In this document: positions 6,608 to 8,545 of the stretch, one piece after another | Position numbering within the stretch: the first letter of the stretch is position 1 | Layout of the letters: each line of letters starts with the position of its first letter | NCBI GenBank assembly: GCA_017861215.1 | Contig: JAGFXN010000054.1 | Location: 1 to 8,545, forward strand | Direction: 5' to 3' | DNA from: Deltaproteobacteria bacterium | GTDB taxonomy: Bacteria > Desulfobacterota > Desulfuromonadia > Geobacterales > DSM-12255 | Length of the DNA: 8,545 nt | Notes under the pieces: generated by a model | What the model was told of the DNA's origin: nothing | Databases searched by the model: none | What the model saw: the letters and a program-made list of their open reading frames with translations, nothing else | Program-made: the position numbers and the translations under genes

Positions 6608-8377
6608 TTGGGTCCCGGCATCTTCAAGGGGTGCACCATCCGCGAACTTTCCCTTCTCAAAAGCTACCTGCTGGAAAACCGGCGCAGCTATGTCAGCGGC
6701 GCGCTGCTCCTTGCGGGGACCAGTTTTTTTGCCCTCTCCATCCCCTGGCTGCTGAAGCTGGCGGTGGAAAGCATCCGTTCACCCGGACAGGCCGGCCATT
6801 CGCCCGCCTGGTACGGCGGGACGATCATCGTTGCGGCCATCCTCCACGGCATCATCCGCATCTTTTCCCGCACCACGCTCCTCCATGCCGCCCGCCGGAT
6901 CGAATTCAGCATCCGTGAACGGATGTATGACCGTCTGCAGCAGCTCGACCTCGCCTTTTTCGACCAGGAACGGACCGGGGATATTCTCTCCCGCTTTGCC
7001 AACGACCTGACCAACGTGCGCATGCTGGTCGGCTTCGGCGTGCTCAACATCATCAATACGCTGCTGGTCTACGCGGCGGCGCTGGTGCTGATGTGCAGCC
7101 TGAGTCCGCTCCTGACCCTCTTTGCCATCCTCCCCTTCCCGCTGATGATCTTTGTTGTCAAACGGATCAGCGCCTCGATGTTCCGCCGCTCGCGCCATGC
7201 CCAGGAAGAGCTGGCAAAGCTCACCAGCACTGTCGAGGAGAACGTCTCGGCGGCGGCGGTGATCAAGGCCTACTGCCGTGAACAGGCGGCCATTGCCTCT
7301 TTTACCGCGGTCAGCGCCGGCTACATGAAAAGCAACATGAGAATCGCCCAGCTGCGCGGGCTGATGATCCCGGTGATGGCGGCCACCGGCGCCTTGGGAA
7401 CTCTGATTGTCATGGTCATGGGGGGCGGGCAGGTTGTTGCCGGCAAGCTGACCTTGGGAGATTTTGTCGCCTTCAACGGCTACCTGGCGATGCTGATCTG
7501 GCCGACCATCATGATGGGCTGGATTCTGAACCTGATGCAGCGCGGCGCCGCCTCCATGGAGCGGCTGAACCGGATTCTGCAGGCAGAGGCAGCGGTGCGC
7601 GAGCCGGAGCACCCTGCCGTTGTCAGCCGGGTGGACGGCAGGATAGAGCTGCACAAGCTCTGCTTCTCCTATGGCGGCAAACCACTGCTCAGCGACATCT
7701 CCCTGGTCATCCCAGCCGGTTCCCGCCTCGGCATCGTCGGCCCGGTCGGTGCCGGCAAAACCACTCTGGTACGGCTGCTGGCGCGACTCTACCCGGTTGC
7801 CGACGGCGCCATTTTCATTGACGGCATCGACATCAACGCCGTCCCGCTCGCCACCCTGCGCCGCTTCATCGGCTTTGTTCCCCAGGAAAGCTTTCTCTTC
7901 TCCCGCAGCATTGCGGCCAATATCGCATTCGGCAGCAGCGGCACAGCGGATGAAGATGTCCGCAGGGCGGCCGCCCTGGCAAGTCTCCATACTGATGTCG
8001 AGCAGTTTCCCGAAGGCTATGCCAGCATGGTAGGCGAGCGGGGGATAACCCTCTCCGGCGGGCAGAAGCAGCGGGCCGCAATCGCCCGGGCGCTGCTGAA
8101 AGGGGGGTCGATCCTGATTCTGGACGATCCCCTCTCGGCCGTGGATGCCGCCACCGAGAAGGAGATTCTCACCGCCCTCGCCCAGGAGTACGGCGCCAGG
8201 ACCGTCATTATCGTTTCCCACCGGCTTTCCGCCCTGCGCGACTGTGACAGCATCATCTACCTGGATGAAGGCCGCATCGTGGAACAGGGGAGCCACCAGG
8301 AGCTGCTCAGGCTTGGCGGCCGCTATGCTGCCCTGCACCGGGAACAGGAGCTGCGAGCGGAGATTGCGGCACCGTGA
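6608..8377 (+). CDS. ABC exporter half-transporter (fused membrane and ATPase domains), MdlA/YheI type
   Basis: This 589-residue inner-membrane protein has a type-I exporter membrane domain of six helices (about 30-310) followed by an ATPase domain (about 345-589). Landmarks are the A-loop tyrosine Y355, Walker A GPVGAGKTT (378-386), Q-loop Q426 (FVPQES), signature LSGGQ (482-486), Walker B ILILDD (502-507), D-loop SAVD (510-513) and switch histidine H538. D507 replaces the catalytic glutamate, as in the degenerate subunit of heterodimeric exporters such as TM287 or MdlA/BmrC relatives. The FFDQERTGDILSRFANDL coupling region and LMQRGAASMERLNRIL fit that group. No partner gene follows; a terminator does. 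The TTG at 6608 lacks a ribosome site. AAGGGG at 6626-6631 sits six bases before an in-frame ATC at 6638, where family members usually start, so the true start is uncertain. It probably shares a transcript with the GntR gene. The cargo is unknown. Confidence 0.92.
   Translation: MGPGIFKGCTIRELSLLKSYLLENRRSYVSGALLLAGTSFFALSIPWLLKLAVESIRSPGQAGHSPAWYGGTIIVAAILHGIIRIFSRTTLLHAARRIEFSIRERMYDRLQQLDLAFFDQERTGDILSRFANDLTNVRMLVGFGVLNIINTLLVYAAALVLMCSLSPLLTLFAILPFPLMIFVVKRISASMFRRSRHAQEELAKLTSTVEENVSAAAVIKAYCREQAAIASFTAVSAGYMKSNMRIAQLRGLMIPVMAATGALGTLIVMVMGGGQVVAGKLTLGDFVAFNGYLAMLIWPTIMMGWILNLMQRGAASMERLNRILQAEAAVREPEHPAVVSRVDGRIELHKLCFSYGGKPLLSDISLVIPAGSRLGIVGPVGAGKTTLVRLLARLYPVADGAIFIDGIDINAVPLATLRRFIGFVPQESFLFSRSIAANIAFGSSGTADEDVRRAAALASLHTDVEQFPEGYASMVGERGITLSGGQKQRAAIARALLKGGSILILDDPLSAVDAATEKEILTALAQEYGARTVIIVSHRLSALRDCDSIIYLDEGRIVEQGSHQELLRLGGRYAALHREQELRAEIAAP
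6626..6640 (+). promoter_or_regulatory. Ribosome binding site before a possible AUC start of the ABC gene
   Basis: AAGGGGTGCACCATC places a strong Shine-Dalgarno sequence six bases before an ATC codon that is in frame with the transporter. This codon aligns with the usual N-terminus of the family (methionine followed by RELL-like residues). The only conventional upstream start, TTG at 6608, has no purine-rich leader. A GTG at 6631 is out of frame. Confidence 0.4.
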
Positions 8378-8384
8378 TCTGGTC

Positions 8385-8403
8385 CGCAACTGGAATCGTT
8401 GCG
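8385..8403 (+). other. Short hairpin after the ABC gene
   Basis: CGCAAC and GTTGCG form a 6-base-pair stem with a 7-base loop, starting 8 bases after the ABC stop and just before the larger terminator hairpin. It may assist termination or protect the 3' end, or be incidental. Confidence 0.25.
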
Positions 8404-8410
8404 AATATAC

Positions 8411-8450
8411 AAGGCCTCCGTGGTTTTCAAAACCCCGGAGGCCTTTCGGT
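8411..8450. terminator. Terminator hairpin between convergent genes
   Basis: AAGGCCTCCG (8411-8420) pairs perfectly with CGGAGGCCTT (8436-8445). One T/C mismatch follows, then further pairing of GGTT with AACC around a small loop. The tract after it is only TTTCGG on the plus strand and TTGTATATT on the minus strand, so the T run is weak on both sides, but the stem is long and GC-rich. Its position between the ABC gene and the tail of a convergent gene fits a bidirectional terminator. Confidence 0.7.
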
Positions 8451-8479
8451 AAAATCGATCAAGCCTGGTCAGCTCTTTC

Positions 8480-8545
8480 TCAGCATCGCTCTGACTGAAC
8501 CTGCTCCAGCAGCGTTGCCAGCATCTCGACCCTCGGCATGGCCAC
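8480..8545 (-). CDS. 3' end of a convergent gene, 21 residues visible
   Basis: On the minus strand the right edge reads VAMPRVEMLATLLEQVQSER-C and ends at a TGA at 8480-8482, about 30 bases before the terminator hairpin. Codons end mostly in G or C (GCC, CTG, ACG, GAG, CAG), like the other genes here, and the peptide is a plausible amphipathic helix. The piece is too short to assign a family. The combination of codon use, stop position and terminator makes a real gene tail likely. Confidence 0.5.
   Translation of the reverse strand: MAMPRVEMLATLLEQVQSERC

Noticed and set aside
6779..8389. 536-residue open frame on the minus strand opposite the ABC gene
   Set aside because: It is an antisense shadow of a gene with unambiguous ABC motifs; its His/Gln/Gly/Asp-rich composition reflects the reverse reading of GC-biased codons.

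Overview
The window looks like chromosomal DNA of a GC-rich deltaproteobacterium, most likely of the Geobacter/Pelobacter group. This is inferred from gene style (Cache-type histidine kinase, FCD-type GntR regulator, strong GGAG ribosome sites, high third-position GC) and not from any database match. No rRNA, tRNA, CRISPR array, insertion sequence or phage gene is visible.

Layout: (1) Bases 1-900 (+) are the 3' part of a D-2-hydroxyacid dehydrogenase (glycerate dehydrogenase/hydroxypyruvate reductase type), closed by a strong intrinsic terminator at 914-960. (2) Bases 1099-5458 all read leftward. In transcription order they hold a frameshifted upstream coding stretch (5458-5235), an unrecognised 265-residue cytoplasmic protein (5234-4437), a short relic of the 5' end of an MFS transporter gene (about 4362-4278), a double-Cache sensor histidine kinase (4238-2394) and an intact MFS transporter (2343-1099). 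(3) A roughly 410-base divergent intergenic region (5459-5870) holds an inverted repeat that could be an operator. (4) Bases 5871-8377 (+) are a probable two-gene operon: a FadR/LldR-like GntR regulator followed 17 bases later by an MdlA/YheI-type ABC exporter half-transporter. (5) A long hairpin at 8411-8450 separates this operon from the tail of a convergent gene on the minus strand at the right edge.

How the genes may work together: the kinase and MFS transporter form a sensor-transporter pair separated by 50 bases, and no response regulator is present. The GntR regulator probably controls itself and the exporter in response to a small carboxylate-like ligand. The dehydrogenase has its own terminator and is not clearly tied to either group.

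The most unusual structure is around the kinase start. The leader and first codons of the MFS gene occur a second time, degraded, immediately upstream of the kinase. The relic retains a ribosome site and an ATG, and now opens a 34-codon frame whose TGA overlaps the kinase GTG start (GTGA). Other points for a second look are a candidate -1 frameshift at a seven-A run upstream of the unknown protein, an aspartate in place of the catalytic glutamate in the exporter with no partner subunit in view, a possible AUC start for that exporter, and a nine-G run inside the GntR gene.
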